NCBI GenBank assembly: GCA_017435485.1
Contig: JAFSEY010000011.1
Span: 1-64,000, forward strand
Direction: 5' to 3'
Source of the DNA: Bacilli bacterium
Lineage (GTDB): Bacteria > Bacillota_I > Bacilli_A > RF39 > UBA660
Length of the DNA: 64,000 nucleotides
Positions 17,894 through 26,183 of the stretch are shown one piece after another. The translations under genes and the position numbers were made by a program. Position 1 is the stretch's first letter, and each line of letters starts with the position of its first letter. The notes under the pieces were generated by a model. It saw nothing but the letters and a program-made list of their open reading frames with translations, did no database searches and was not told the origin of the DNA.

Positions 17894-18544
17894 ATGAAAA
17901 AAGTTATTAGTGTTTTTATAATGGCCATTGTTTTATGCATATTTACCTACAACATAACAAAGAATCCAAAGAAAAACATCTTAGCACTAGGTGATGGATT
18001 ATGTTTAGCTAATTCGATTTATGACGTCGAAAGTCATAGTTATAATCACTATATAAAAGATTATTATTATGAAAAAAAATTATTAAATAATTTTAATGAT
18101 GAATTTTGCAAAACTAATTTGAGTGTAAGAGAATTAAATGCTCTAATTTTAGAAAATAAACAAATTAATAATCAAAGCATTCAATATCTGTTAGATAATG
18201 CTGACGTGCTAACTTTAGCAATTGGATTTGATGAATTAAAATCCTATGCTAAATTAACTAATCAAATAAAAAAAGATTTTTTAAATGACTATGCGATATT
18301 AATAAGTAATATTATGGATATGACTAATGCTAAGATCTTAGTAATTGGTTATTATCCTAATTATTTTAAAGATGCTCTAGAAATTAGCAAAAAAATTCAA
18401 GCAATCGTTGTAACTAGAAACTTAGACTTTATAAATATAGAAGATGTTTCTAAAAATAAAGAATTCTTTTATGATATAAAACAAAGTAATTTGAATATTA
18501 AAGGTCATAAACAAATTTTTAATAAAATAGAAGACTATTTATAA
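17894..18544 (+). CDS. Membrane-anchored SGNH-hydrolase-like protein lacking catalytic residues
   Basis: A 216-residue protein with an N-terminal hydrophobic anchor (about 4-20), so it likely acts outside the membrane. The rest resembles an SGNH/GDSL hydrolase: NILALGDGLCLAN at block I, LTLAIGFDEL at block III, and LNIKGHKQIFNKI at the last block. The nucleophile serine of GDS is a glycine here (GDGL), and the final DxxH aspartate-histidine pair is not recognisable. The protein is therefore probably inactive as an esterase. The family link is by motif reading and is moderate. It lies between murA and the secretion locus, with GGGGGATT as ribosome site. Confidence 0.6.
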   Translation: MKKVISVFIMAIVLCIFTYNITKNPKKNILALGDGLCLANSIYDVESHSYNHYIKDYYYEKKLLNNFNDEFCKTNLSVRELNALILENKQINNQSIQYLLDNADVLTLAIGFDELKSYAKLTNQIKKDFLNDYAILISNIMDMTNAKILVIGYYPNYFKDALEISKKIQAIVVTRNLDFINIEDVSKNKEFFYDIKQSNLNIKGHKQIFNKIEDYL

Positions 18545-18563
18545 GGATTTAACATTGTAAACC

Positions 18564-18591
18564 TTGACTTTTTATTGTATACTATTATAAA
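18564..18591 (+). promoter_or_regulatory. Promoter of essC
   Basis: TTGACT (18564-18569), 16-bp spacer, TATAAA (18586-18591). A strong AAAGGAGGTG ribosome site follows before the ATG at 18612. Confidence 0.6.
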
Positions 18592-18611
18592 GAGTAAAAG
18601 GAGGTGCATAT

Positions 18612-21600
18612 ATGTTAATTACAATTATTAAAAACAACAAAATACGTCCTTTCTTTTTACCCGCTAAAGTTTATGGTAACTACTGGATAACTGATGAAAA
18701 CAAACAAAATCTTATAAATATAGAAGCATCAAATGACACTTGGGTTTTACGTAGTAATGATGATGTTAAAATAGTTAACAAAGACATGTATCTAGATTCT
18801 GTTTTCTTATTAAACTATAGTTATTGTTTCTTAAAATCTTTAAAAAATAATGAAACTTTTATTATTTATTGCTCACCCACATATGATGAAAATGTTATTA
18901 ATTTAAGCGTATCTAATAATACAGAAATAACTATCGGGAAATCAATTTCTTCTAGTATTATTTATGAAAATACAAATATAGCCGATAATCATTGTAAACT
19001 ATCATTCATAAATAATACTTGGGAATTTAAATTGCTTGATTCAAAGCTATCATTTATAAATAATAACGTTGCCCAAGATAGCAGATTACATGTAGGTGAC
19101 TCAATTTTTATTATGGGATTAAAAATCATAATCGGAACTGATTATATAATAATAAACAATCCAGACAATAAAGTTAAATATAATCCTTCGTATTTACAAG
19201 AAAAACAAATCACTAACACAATTCCCGATGAAATTGATGAATTAGATGATGAAACTGTTGTTGAAATGTATCAAGAGGGAGACTATTTTTTAAGAGCACC
19301 GCGTTTTAAATCAAAGATTGAACCAGAAAAGATTTTAATAGATCCACCTCCTGGGGCAGAAAATATGCAAGAAATGCCTCTTATATATCAAATTGGTCCA
19401 ATGATTACAATGGGAATGACTTCAATGGTGACTGTGGCTACTACAATAACTAATCTAGTTATAAACAACAAACCTCTTACTAGTGCCATACCAAGTCTGC
19501 TTATTGCTATAGCGATGTTAATGTCAATTGTATTGTGGCCATCTCTTACAAGAAGATATAATAAAAAACAAAAGAAAAAAAGAGAAGAAAAAATAAAAAG
19601 CAAATATAAAGCCTATTTAGAAACAAAGAAAAAAGCTATTAGCGAAGCGCTCGTTAAACAAAAACAAATTATGATTGAAAACAATATTTCTTTAGAAGAA
19701 TGCCAAAATATAATTAATGCCAAGAAAAGAAATTTATGGGAAAGAGAAATAGAAGATGAGGATTTTCTTACTGTCCGTATTGGTGTTGGTTCAGCCAACC
19801 CAGATTTAGAAATCAAAGCTCCTGAAGAACACTTTACTTTAGAAGATGATGAGCTTAATTTAATCGTTCAAAGTATAGTTAATAGTTCTAAGACAATTGA
19901 AAATGTTCCTATAAATATTTCTTTAACCGAAAAAAACATTATAGCTACTGTTGGGGCTGAACAAGTAAATAAAACTTTTATTGATGGACTTATCTTACAA
20001 CTAGTAACTTTCCATAGTTATGATGAATTAAAAATAGTTTTATTCACTAAAGAAGAGAATGTTGAAAAATGGAGTTATTTAAAAACAATGCCTCATTGTT
20101 GGGATGACTTAAAATCAATAAGATTTTTTGCTAGCAATGCAGAAGATATGAAACAAGTTTCTGCCTATTTGGAAAAAATATTTTATGATCGCAAATATAT
20201 TGATGAAAAAGAAAGTAATTTAAATTATCGTAGCTTTAGACCATATTATATAATCATCACAGATAACTTAAAAGTTGCTCGTAATATTGAAATTGTTAAA
20301 AAAATATTAAATCAAAAAGTAAATATTGGTTTTAGTTTATTAATCAAAAACGATCGTTTAACTAACTTACCAGGAGAATGTTCGACGTTCTTAAATATTG
20401 ACATTAATGGTTCAGGTTTGTTTGAAAATGAACTAGTTTCAACAAAACAAAAAAGTTTTGTGGCGGATATTAATTATAATCTTAATTTGAATCAGATTTC
20501 TCAAACATTAGCTAATATTCCATTAGAAATAAGAAGCCCTGATGGAGCGTTACCTGAAGTGGTATCATTCTTACAAATGTATAATATCGGTAAAGTAGAT
20601 CAATTAAATACTTTAAATCGTTGGAAATCTAATAATCCTACAATAAGTTTACAAGTTCCTGTAGGAATAGATGAAAGTGGCGAGTTATTTAATCTAGACT
20701 TGCATGAAAAAGTTCATGGACCACACGGGCTTATTGCGGGTATGACTGGTTCCGGAAAAAGTGAATTTATTATAACGTATATCTTATCATTAGCGGTAAA
20801 CTTCCATCCCGATGAAATTCAATTTGTTCTAATCGACTATAAAGGAGGCGGGTTAGCAGGGGCTTTTGAAAATAAAGAAACTGGCATTAAGTTGCCACAC
20901 TTAGCAGGAACAATTACCAACTTAGATACAATTGAAATGAATAGATCTTTAGCATCTATTCAAAGTGAACTTCGCCGAAGACAAAGGTTATTTAATGAAG
21001 CCAGAGATTCCTTAAATGAAAGCACCATTGATATTTATAAGTATCAAAAGTTATATCGCGATGGAATGGTAAAAAAACCAATTTCTCATTTGTTTATTAT
21101 TTCTGACGAATTTGCGGAATTAAAAGCTCAACAACCAGAATTTATGAGCCAACTTATTAGTACAGCTCGTATTGGGCGTAGTTTAGGAGTGCATTTGATC
21201 CTAGCAACACAAAAGCCAGCTGGTGTAGTAGATGATCAAATATGGTCCAACTCAAAGTTCAGAGTTTGTTTAAAAGTTCAAGACAAATCAGATAGTATGG
21301 ATATGATTAAATGTCCAGATGCTGCAACATTAAAAAGAACAGGAAGGTTTTACTTACAAGTTGGTTATAATGAATTTTTTGCTTTAGGACAATCAGCTTG
21401 GTGCGGAGCCCAATATTACCCATCTGACAAAGTAAAGAAAAAAGTTGACAATTCAATTGGATTTATTAATGGAATTGGTCAAATATTTAAAAGTGTTGAA
21501 GATGTCAAAAAAAATGTATTAGTAGCATCTAAAGGTGAAGAATTGCCAAATATTATGAAATATTTAGTAAATATTGCCAAAGAAGAAAATATTTCAACAC

Positions 21601-23237
21601 CACAATTATGGTTAGATAGAATTCCTGATTATATTTATGTTGAAAATTTAAAGAAAAAGTACCGTTATCAACCAACACCATATATAATGCAACCGATTAT
21701 TGGAGAATATGATGATCCAAATAATCAAAGGCAAGCTTTACTAACCATCCCTCTTACCCAAGATGGAAATCTAATTATTTACGGAGCGGCTGGAAGTGGA
21801 AAAGAACAAATGCTTACAACTATTATTTATTCTTTGATTGTTGACCATAGTGTTGCTGAGGTAAATATTTATGCTTTAGATTTTGGCGCAGAGACTTTAA
21901 AAGTCTTTACTAAAGCTCCTCATGTCGGAGATATCTTATATTTAGGCGATGAAGAAAAAATAGTTAATTTAATTAAGATGTTACAAGAAACAATTGAAAA
22001 ACGTAAAAAACTATTTGTTGATTATAATGGTAGTTATACATCTTATTGTAAGCATAGCGGTAAGACATTGCCAAATATAATAGTTATTATGAATAATTAT
22101 GAAGTATTCTCTGAATCATATTATGATTATGAAGATATGATATTACAATTAAGCCGCGATGGTTTAAAATATGGAATTATCTTTATTTTAACAACAAGCG
22201 GCACCAATACAGTTAAATATCGCTTAAGACAAAACTTCAAACAAGAGTTAGTATTACAAATGAATGATAATAGTGATTATATATCAATATTAGGAAATAC
22301 AAATAAAGTATATCCATCTAAAGCTAAAGGTAGAGGTTTAGTAAAATATGATAATGTTTATGAATTTCAAACCGCTTACCCATATAAAGAAAGTGAACAA
22401 GTTGAATACATTAAGCAGATTGTTACTAAATTAACAGAAGCTTATCCAACTAAAGCTAAATCAGTACCAATTTTACCAGATAAAGTAACTTTAGACTTTG
22501 TAAAAGACTATTTGGTAGATTTAGTAAGTATTCCAATCGGAGTTCAAAAAGGAAATCTTGAGGTTGAAAGTTTTGATTTTAAAAGTAAGTATGCAACGTT
22601 AATTACTGGAAATGAAATGGATTTTTACAAACCGTTTGCTAATGCCTTGATTATGGAATTTTATAATCTAAATAAATCTTCATTATATGTTTTTGATACA
22701 ATGGATTTCGTAAAGACAGAAGTTTCTAAAAAAGTTGGTTCACTAAATAGTGGGTTTGATGAAACTACGATTAAAATAATTGATTATATAGAAGAATGCC
22801 ACAAAATATATGTCGATAATAATTATAGTAGAGATGCTCTACATGATAAACATCCTGTTACTTGGATTATTTTCGGAGTGGCTGATTGGTTGAATCGCCT
22901 AGGGGGAGAAGCAAAAGAAAAGTTTACTAGTGTTATTGAAAAAGGAAAAGATTTAGAATTATTAAACCTAATATTTTATGATTCATTAAGCAATTTAAAG
23001 AAATTAGAATATGAAAGTTGGTATAAAACCATAATTGCTAATAATCGTGGTATTTGGTTAGGTAATGGAATTGCTGATCAATTTACTATTAAATTGTCTC
23101 GTACTCCTCGAGAACTTCGGGAGATGGTTGATGTTAATTTTGGGTACTCAGTAAAAAATGGTATTGCAACATTAATTAAAGTAGTTGAATATCAAGAAAA
23201 TGATTTGGCTTCAGAAAAGGAGGAACACCTTGAATAA
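18612..23237 (+). CDS. essC: Type VIIb secretion ATPase EssC
   Basis: Central membrane ATPase of the Firmicutes type VII (ESX-like) secretion system, 1541 residues (family about 1480-1500). The N-terminal part (about 1-180) resembles tandem FHA domains (ITIGKSISSSIIYENT, ADNHCKL). Two membrane helices follow at about 262-285 and 293-314, then a charged coiled segment. The first FtsK/SpoIIIE domain has Walker A GMTGSGKSEF near 710-720 with FVLIDYKGGG. The second has GAAGSGKEQM near 1058. The third (LITGNEMDFYKPF, about 1330) lacks a P-loop lysine, so it is degenerate. esaB starts inside its end. Confidence 0.92.
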   Translation: MLITIIKNNKIRPFFLPAKVYGNYWITDENKQNLINIEASNDTWVLRSNDDVKIVNKDMYLDSVFLLNYSYCFLKSLKNNETFIIYCSPTYDENVINLSVSNNTEITIGKSISSSIIYENTNIADNHCKLSFINNTWEFKLLDSKLSFINNNVAQDSRLHVGDSIFIMGLKIIIGTDYIIINNPDNKVKYNPSYLQEKQITNTIPDEIDELDDETVVEMYQEGDYFLRAPRFKSKIEPEKILIDPPPGAENMQEMPLIYQIGPMITMGMTSMVTVATTITNLVINNKPLTSAIPSLLIAIAMLMSIVLWPSLTRRYNKKQKKKREEKIKSKYKAYLETKKKAISEALVKQKQIMIENNISLEECQNIINAKKRNLWEREIEDEDFLTVRIGVGSANPDLEIKAPEEHFTLEDDELNLIVQSIVNSSKTIENVPINISLTEKNIIATVGAEQVNKTFIDGLILQLVTFHSYDELKIVLFTKEENVEKWSYLKTMPHCWDDLKSIRFFASNAEDMKQVSAYLEKIFYDRKYIDEKESNLNYRSFRPYYIIITDNLKVARNIEIVKKILNQKVNIGFSLLIKNDRLTNLPGECSTFLNIDINGSGLFENELVSTKQKSFVADINYNLNLNQISQTLANIPLEIRSPDGALPEVVSFLQMYNIGKVDQLNTLNRWKSNNPTISLQVPVGIDESGELFNLDLHEKVHGPHGLIAGMTGSGKSEFIITYILSLAVNFHPDEIQFVLIDYKGGGLAGAFENKETGIKLPHLAGTITNLDTIEMNRSLASIQSELRRRQRLFNEARDSLNESTIDIYKYQKLYRDGMVKKPISHLFIISDEFAELKAQQPEFMSQLISTARIGRSLGVHLILATQKPAGVVDDQIWSNSKFRVCLKVQDKSDSMDMIKCPDAATLKRTGRFYLQVGYNEFFALGQSAWCGAQYYPSDKVKKKVDNSIGFINGIGQIFKSVEDVKKNVLVASKGEELPNIMKYLVNIAKEENISTPQLWLDRIPDYIYVENLKKKYRYQPTPYIMQPIIGEYDDPNNQRQALLTIPLTQDGNLIIYGAAGSGKEQMLTTIIYSLIVDHSVAEVNIYALDFGAETLKVFTKAPHVGDILYLGDEEKIVNLIKMLQETIEKRKKLFVDYNGSYTSYCKHSGKTLPNIIVIMNNYEVFSESYYDYEDMILQLSRDGLKYGIIFILTTSGTNTVKYRLRQNFKQELVLQMNDNSDYISILGNTNKVYPSKAKGRGLVKYDNVYEFQTAYPYKESEQVEYIKQIVTKLTEAYPTKAKSVPILPDKVTLDFVKDYLVDLVSIPIGVQKGNLEVESFDFKSKYATLITGNEMDFYKPFANALIMEFYNLNKSSLYVFDTMDFVKTEVSKKVGSLNSGFDETTIKIIDYIEECHKIYVDNNYSRDALHDKHPVTWIIFGVADWLNRLGGEAKEKFTSVIEKGKDLELLNLIFYDSLSNLKKLEYESWYKTIIANNRGIWLGNGIADQFTIKLSRTPRELREMVDVNFGYSVKNGIATLIKVVEYQENDLASEKEEHLE

Positions 23238-23481
23238 ATTGTTAGTTAAAATATCATATCCGCGCATTAATCAAGAATATGAAATGTTTATTCCCATAAA
23301 TAAAACAATTGCTAAGATTTTAATGTTAGTTCAAAAAGCCATTAGTGAGATAAATGTCGATTATATTCCGATAAAAAAAGATGTAAGCCTAGTTAAGAAA
23401 AATACTGGTGAAGTATTACCAATGAATGAAATTGTTAAGAATACCTCTATTGAACAAGGAGATGTACTGGTTATTTTGTGA
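23230..23481 (+). CDS. esaB: EsaB/YukD-like ubiquitin-fold protein
   Basis: Small cytoplasmic accessory of type VIIb secretion with a ubiquitin-like fold, 83 residues. The sequence (LLVKISYPRINQEYEMFIP ... IEQGDVLVIL) follows the YukD pattern, ending in a hydrophobic strand. The frame is open from 23185, but the TTG at 23230 follows AAAAGGAGG by 5 nt and gives the normal length, so it is the chosen start. It overlaps the last codons of essC by 8 nt. A terminator covers its stop codon. Confidence 0.8.
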   Translation: MNKLLVKISYPRINQEYEMFIPINKTIAKILMLVQKAISEINVDYIPIKKDVSLVKKNTGEVLPMNEIVKNTSIEQGDVLVIL

Positions 23482-23515
23482 TTTACACTAAATTTACAAA
23501 ATAACCTTTTTTTTT
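23469..23515 (+). terminator. Terminator between essC-esaB and the WXG100 genes
   Basis: GGTTATTTTGT (23469-23479) pairs perfectly with ACAAAATAACC (23496-23506) and is followed by nine T. It separates machinery from substrates transcriptionally. Confidence 0.88.
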
Positions 23516-23538
23516 GTTTATTGATAAATAAAACATGT

Positions 23539-23544
23539 TATAAT
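23539..23544 (+). promoter_or_regulatory. -10 element upstream of the WXG100 pair
   Basis: Perfect TATAAT 47 nt before the first WXG100 start. No good -35 is spaced at 16-18 bp; TTGTTT at 23514-23519 would give 19 bp. The AGGGAGGTG ribosome site before the ATG is strong, consistent with high expression of small secreted proteins. Confidence 0.45.
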
Positions 23545-23590
23545 AAAAACGTAAGGATAGACAAAGATCCAAAATAGGGAGGTGAATTAA

Positions 23591-23887
23591 ATGAAAGGAA
23601 AAATCAGTGTAGATCCAGCTACTCTTTCTTCATATGGAAGTCATGTTAATCAATTAGGTAGTGATTATACAACGGAAATAAATGCAATATATGCAACTAT
23701 AGAAGATTTAAAAAAAGGATGGACAGGAGAAGCTGCAACTACATTCAACACAACAGTAAAAGGTTATGAACAAGAATTGAAAAAATTAGGAACTACAATT
23801 CAAGATTTAGGAACTGATTTAGGAACAATAGCAGGCATATATACACAACAAGAACTAGAAAATGCTGAAGCTGCTGGTAAATTATAA
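23591..23887 (+). CDS. WXG100 secreted protein (EsxA-like)
   Basis: Small helical-hairpin substrate or partner of type VII secretion, 98 residues. The turn motif W-T-G is at 44-46 (KKGWTGEAATTF) between two predicted helices. A C-terminal secretion signal of YxxxD/E type could be the YTQQELENAEA region (Tyr...Glu, about 86-90). It follows essC-esaB after a terminator and has its own -10 and a strong ribosome site. It probably pairs with the next gene's product as a dimer. Confidence 0.9.
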   Translation: MKGKISVDPATLSSYGSHVNQLGSDYTTEINAIYATIEDLKKGWTGEAATTFNTTVKGYEQELKKLGTTIQDLGTDLGTIAGIYTQQELENAEAAGKL

Positions 23888-23911
23888 GATAGAAAGGAAA
23901 ATTAACTTAGA

Positions 23912-24205
23912 ATGGGAAATTTTAGTATTACTCTTGAACAAGTTGCAGAAATAGCTAAAAAACTTAAAAAGCATGCGGATAAGATGCAAAACATTTTAGA
24001 AGATGTAACTTCTAAAATTAATACAGTGCATGCTGATGTTTGGCAAAGTGCTGCTGCAACTACTCATTTAGACCAATATAATGATTTAAAATCTAAGTAT
24101 CAGAGTTTTTATGACGAAATAATAAAAATTGCTAAGTTTTTAGATGATATTGTATCAGGCACAATCTCTACTGAAATTAATATTCAAAACGCTCTAAATG
24201 GATAA
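23912..24205 (+). CDS. WXG100-like protein (second copy, WxS variant)
   Basis: A 97-residue helical protein whose turn reads V-W-Q-S (W44, S46) instead of WxG, a known variant in the superfamily. Heptad-like helices flank it (VAEIAKKLKKHADKMQNIL and LKSKYQSFYDEIIKIAKFL). It lies 24 nt after the first WXG100 gene; the ribosome site AGAAAGGA is 13 nt from the ATG, rather far, so it may be translated less. Probably a heterodimer partner. A strong bidirectional terminator follows. Confidence 0.82.
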   Translation: MGNFSITLEQVAEIAKKLKKHADKMQNILEDVTSKINTVHADVWQSAAATTHLDQYNDLKSKYQSFYDEIIKIAKFLDDIVSGTISTEINIQNALNG

Positions 24206-24227
24206 TAAGATAAACATTTTTATAATT

Positions 24228-24259
24228 AAAGAAGTCGCAAATTATTTTGCGACTTCTTT
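24228..24259. terminator. Bidirectional terminator between WXG100 and tetR genes
   Basis: AAAGAAGTCGCAAA (24228-24241) pairs perfectly with TTTGCGACTTCTTT (24246-24259) around a 4-nt loop. A and T runs on the two sides allow use in both directions. Confidence 0.85.
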
Positions 24260-24790
24260 ATATATTTTAATAATTCTTTTAATAATATCCTTACTGTCTA
24301 TTTTTAAATCATTTGTAGCTACTAATGTAGCCAAACCATTAGCATAAAGCCATACATGCATAAATAAGTTTTTAGCATCTTCAAAAGAATATCCAAATTT
24401 ATTAACCAAACTTATTATTGTAGATTGATTCCATTTTTCATTTAAAACATCGTCTATACTTTTCCATTGCAGATTGTTTGATAGAAATAGGCATTTAAAT
24501 AAATTTTTATACTCATTAGCAAATTCAACATAAGCAACACATAAAGTTACTAAAGCATTTTTGTTATAAACTCTCTTGTTAATAAATTCATCATATTGTT
24601 TATAAACTTCGTTATAAATATCTTCTTTAATTTCATCCATTCCGGTATATAAACGATATAGTGGTTTCGTTGATATTCCAATTTCTTGAGCAAGACTTCT
24701 TGCGTTTAATGATTCCCAACCATTTTTTTTAACCATCGCTACTGCACTATTGATGATAATGGTTTTATCTATCAAATTATTAATAGCCAT
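24242..24790 (-). CDS. TetR-family transcriptional regulator
   Basis: A 182-residue repressor-type protein. The N-terminal helix-turn-helix (about 27-46; SLAQEIGISTKPLYRLYTGM) is typical of TetR. The C-terminal half is a ligand-binding and dimerisation helical domain (KRVYNKNALVTLCVAYVEF), with the TetR C-terminal pattern seen in AcrR-like proteins. A perfect palindrome lies between its -10 and its ribosome site, so it very likely represses itself. No obvious drug pump is adjacent; the closest same-strand upstream gene is ttcA-like. The ligand cannot be inferred. Confidence 0.85.
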   Translation of the reverse strand: MAINNLIDKTIIINSAVAMVKKNGWESLNARSLAQEIGISTKPLYRLYTGMDEIKEDIYNEVYKQYDEFINKRVYNKNALVTLCVAYVEFANEYKNLFKCLFLSNNLQWKSIDDVLNEKWNQSTIISLVNKFGYSFEDAKNLFMHVWLYANGLATLVATNDLKIDSKDIIKRIIKIYKEVAK

Positions 24791-24806
24791 AATTAGTTCC
24801 TCCCGC

Positions 24807-24826
24807 CTGGTAACTTATGTTACCAG
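24807..24826. promoter_or_regulatory. TetR operator palindrome
   Basis: CTGGTAAC-ttat-GTTACCAG, a perfect 8-bp inverted repeat with a 4-bp centre. It touches the -10 of the minus-strand tetR promoter and lies 17 bp from the gene start, the position expected for self-repression. Confidence 0.8.
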
Positions 24827-24854
24827 TATACCACAAAAAATATTCATTTGTCAA
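24825..24854 (-). promoter_or_regulatory. Promoter of the tetR gene
   Basis: On the minus strand TTGACA (24849-24854), 18-bp spacer, TATACT (24825-24830). The operator palindrome overlaps the downstream edge of the -10. Confidence 0.75.
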
Positions 24855-24876
24855 AAAATCGCCAAAATATGCCAAA

Positions 24877-25689
24877 TTATTTCTCGTAATCATCTAAAAA
24901 ATTATATTGAACATCATTTTGGTGATAACCGATTACTGTTGATAAGTTAACGTTTGTAATGCTATTATAGATATTAAAATCAAAATATTTATTGTTTTTA
25001 CGAAGTTCTTTAATCAAATTTTTTATTTCCATTCGCTTACCATTATCTAAGCTTTTTTCGGTAAAAGAGCAAGCACAATTTATAAATTTTAATTCATTAT
25101 AGTTAGCCCATGAAATAATATCTTTCTCTTTAACAAAATATAAAGGCCTTATAAGTTCCATGCCCTGGAAATTATCACTATGTAATTTAGGCATCATTGT
25201 CTTAAACTCACCACTATAAAACATTGATAATAAGATAGTTTCTATAACATCATCAAAATGATGACCAAGAGCTATTTTATTACAACCCAGCTTTTTAGCA
25301 TAATCATATAAATATCCTCTACGCATCCTAGCGCATAAATAACAAGGTTTTTCGCTATTAAGCATATCAGCAACCGCAAAAACATCACTTTTAAAAATAT
25401 TTAAGGAAATTCCAAGGATATCGGCATTCTTTTTTATTTGCTCTAAATGATTGTCTTTATACCCAGGGTCCATAACGATAAACTCCAAAGAAAATTTCAT
25501 TTTCCCGTGCTTTTGAATTTCTTGTAAGCATTTTGCTAGGATAAAAGAGTCTTTTCCTCCAGAAATACATACTGCTATTTTATCATCATCTTTAATTAGC
25601 TTAAAATCATTTAAAGCTTTTATAAAAGGTGACCAAATTGTTTTACGATACTTTTTTATAATACTTTTTTCAATGTCTTTTAATTCCAT
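24877..25689 (-). CDS. TtcA-like tRNA 2-thiocytidine / PP-loop ATPase
   Basis: PP-loop ATP pyrophosphatase that probably adds sulfur to a tRNA base (2-thiocytidine in TtcA). It has 270 residues. The adenylating P-loop SGGKDS is at 43-48. The iron-sulfur-cluster cysteines Cys116 and Cys119 (CYLC) and a later pair Cys205/Cys207 (NCAC) are present. The motif LGHHFDDVIET is characteristic of the TtcA/TilS-type superfamily. The frame extends to GTG 25701, but ATG 25689 follows GGTGAT by 4 nt and is preferred. It lies downstream of gerQ on the same strand. Confidence 0.85.
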   Translation of the reverse strand: MELKDIEKSIIKKYRKTIWSPFIKALNDFKLIKDDDKIAVCISGGKDSFILAKCLQEIQKHGKMKFSLEFIVMDPGYKDNHLEQIKKNADILGISLNIFKSDVFAVADMLNSEKPCYLCARMRRGYLYDYAKKLGCNKIALGHHFDDVIETILLSMFYSGEFKTMMPKLHSDNFQGMELIRPLYFVKEKDIISWANYNELKFINCACSFTEKSLDNGKRMEIKNLIKELRKNNKYFDFNIYNSITNVNLSTVIGYHQNDVQYNFLDDYEK

Positions 25690-25713
25690 TAAAATCACCA
25701 CAAAATATTATAT

Positions 25714-25743
25714 CAAAAAAAAGTAGCTAATAATAGCTAACTT
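25714..25743 (-). terminator. Terminator of gerQ
   Basis: On the plus strand AAGTAGCTA (25721-25729) pairs with TAGCTAACTT (25734-25743) with one bulge. Seven A on the plus strand (25714-25720) form the U tail of the minus-strand transcript. Confidence 0.6.
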
Positions 25744-26099
25744 TAAAATGTCTTTTCGGAATAACTATGACTATAATTTATTTTTTCATCAAATTCAACA
25801 TAATCAAGATATATCATTCTGATTAAATACCATCTTCCTGTCACAGGATCACTTATTATTAAATGATCTCTTCCTGCTTCTTCCACTATACCCGTATAAA
25901 CCTTATTTTGCCATTCTGTCGAATCTGGATAAGAAACATAGGCTTTTACTTTTTTTCCTTTATTTAATCTTAAGATATTTTCAATGAAACTTTGTTCCAT
26001 CGGTAAACTATCTTGATAAGTATTAATGTTTCCTGGCGGAGTTACGATGTTACTTTCGTTAGTAGGAAATGTTGGATTTTGGAAATAGTTTCCGTTCAC
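25743..26099 (-). CDS. gerQ: Spore coat protein GerQ
   Basis: Coat protein needed for proper localisation of the cortex hydrolase CwlJ and cross-linked by transglutaminase in Bacillus spores. It is 118 residues here, shorter than the Bacillus protein because the Gln/Tyr-rich N-terminus is brief. The diagnostic C-terminal region is well preserved: QSFIENILRLNKGKKVKAY, GIVEEAGRDHLIISDP, YLDYVEFDEKINY. Two GTG starts are possible (26108 and 26099). The second is chosen because GGTGAT lies just ahead of it, the spacing used by neighbouring genes. Confidence 0.88.
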   Translation of the reverse strand: MNGNYFQNPTFPTNESNIVTPPGNINTYQDSLPMEQSFIENILRLNKGKKVKAYVSYPDSTEWQNKVYTGIVEEAGRDHLIISDPVTGRWYLIRMIYLDYVEFDEKINYSHSYSEKTF

Positions 26100-26135
26100 T
26101 TTTATCACCTCATCATAAGTATATGTTTAAAAAAA

Positions 26136-26164
26136 TTGCTTATTAATCTTTTTTTTATTATAAT
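26136..26164 (+). promoter_or_regulatory. Promoter of the YitT-family gene
   Basis: TTGCTT (26136-26141), 17-bp spacer, TATAAT (26159-26164). The TAGGAGA ribosome site follows at 26171. Confidence 0.65.
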
Positions 26165-26183
26165 TGTTAATAGGAGAATAGAT

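Noticed and set aside
26013-26183. An N-terminal extension of 57 codons for the YitT-family protein
   Set aside because: It lies over gerQ on the other strand, has no ribosome site, and precedes the gene's promoter at 26136-26164.
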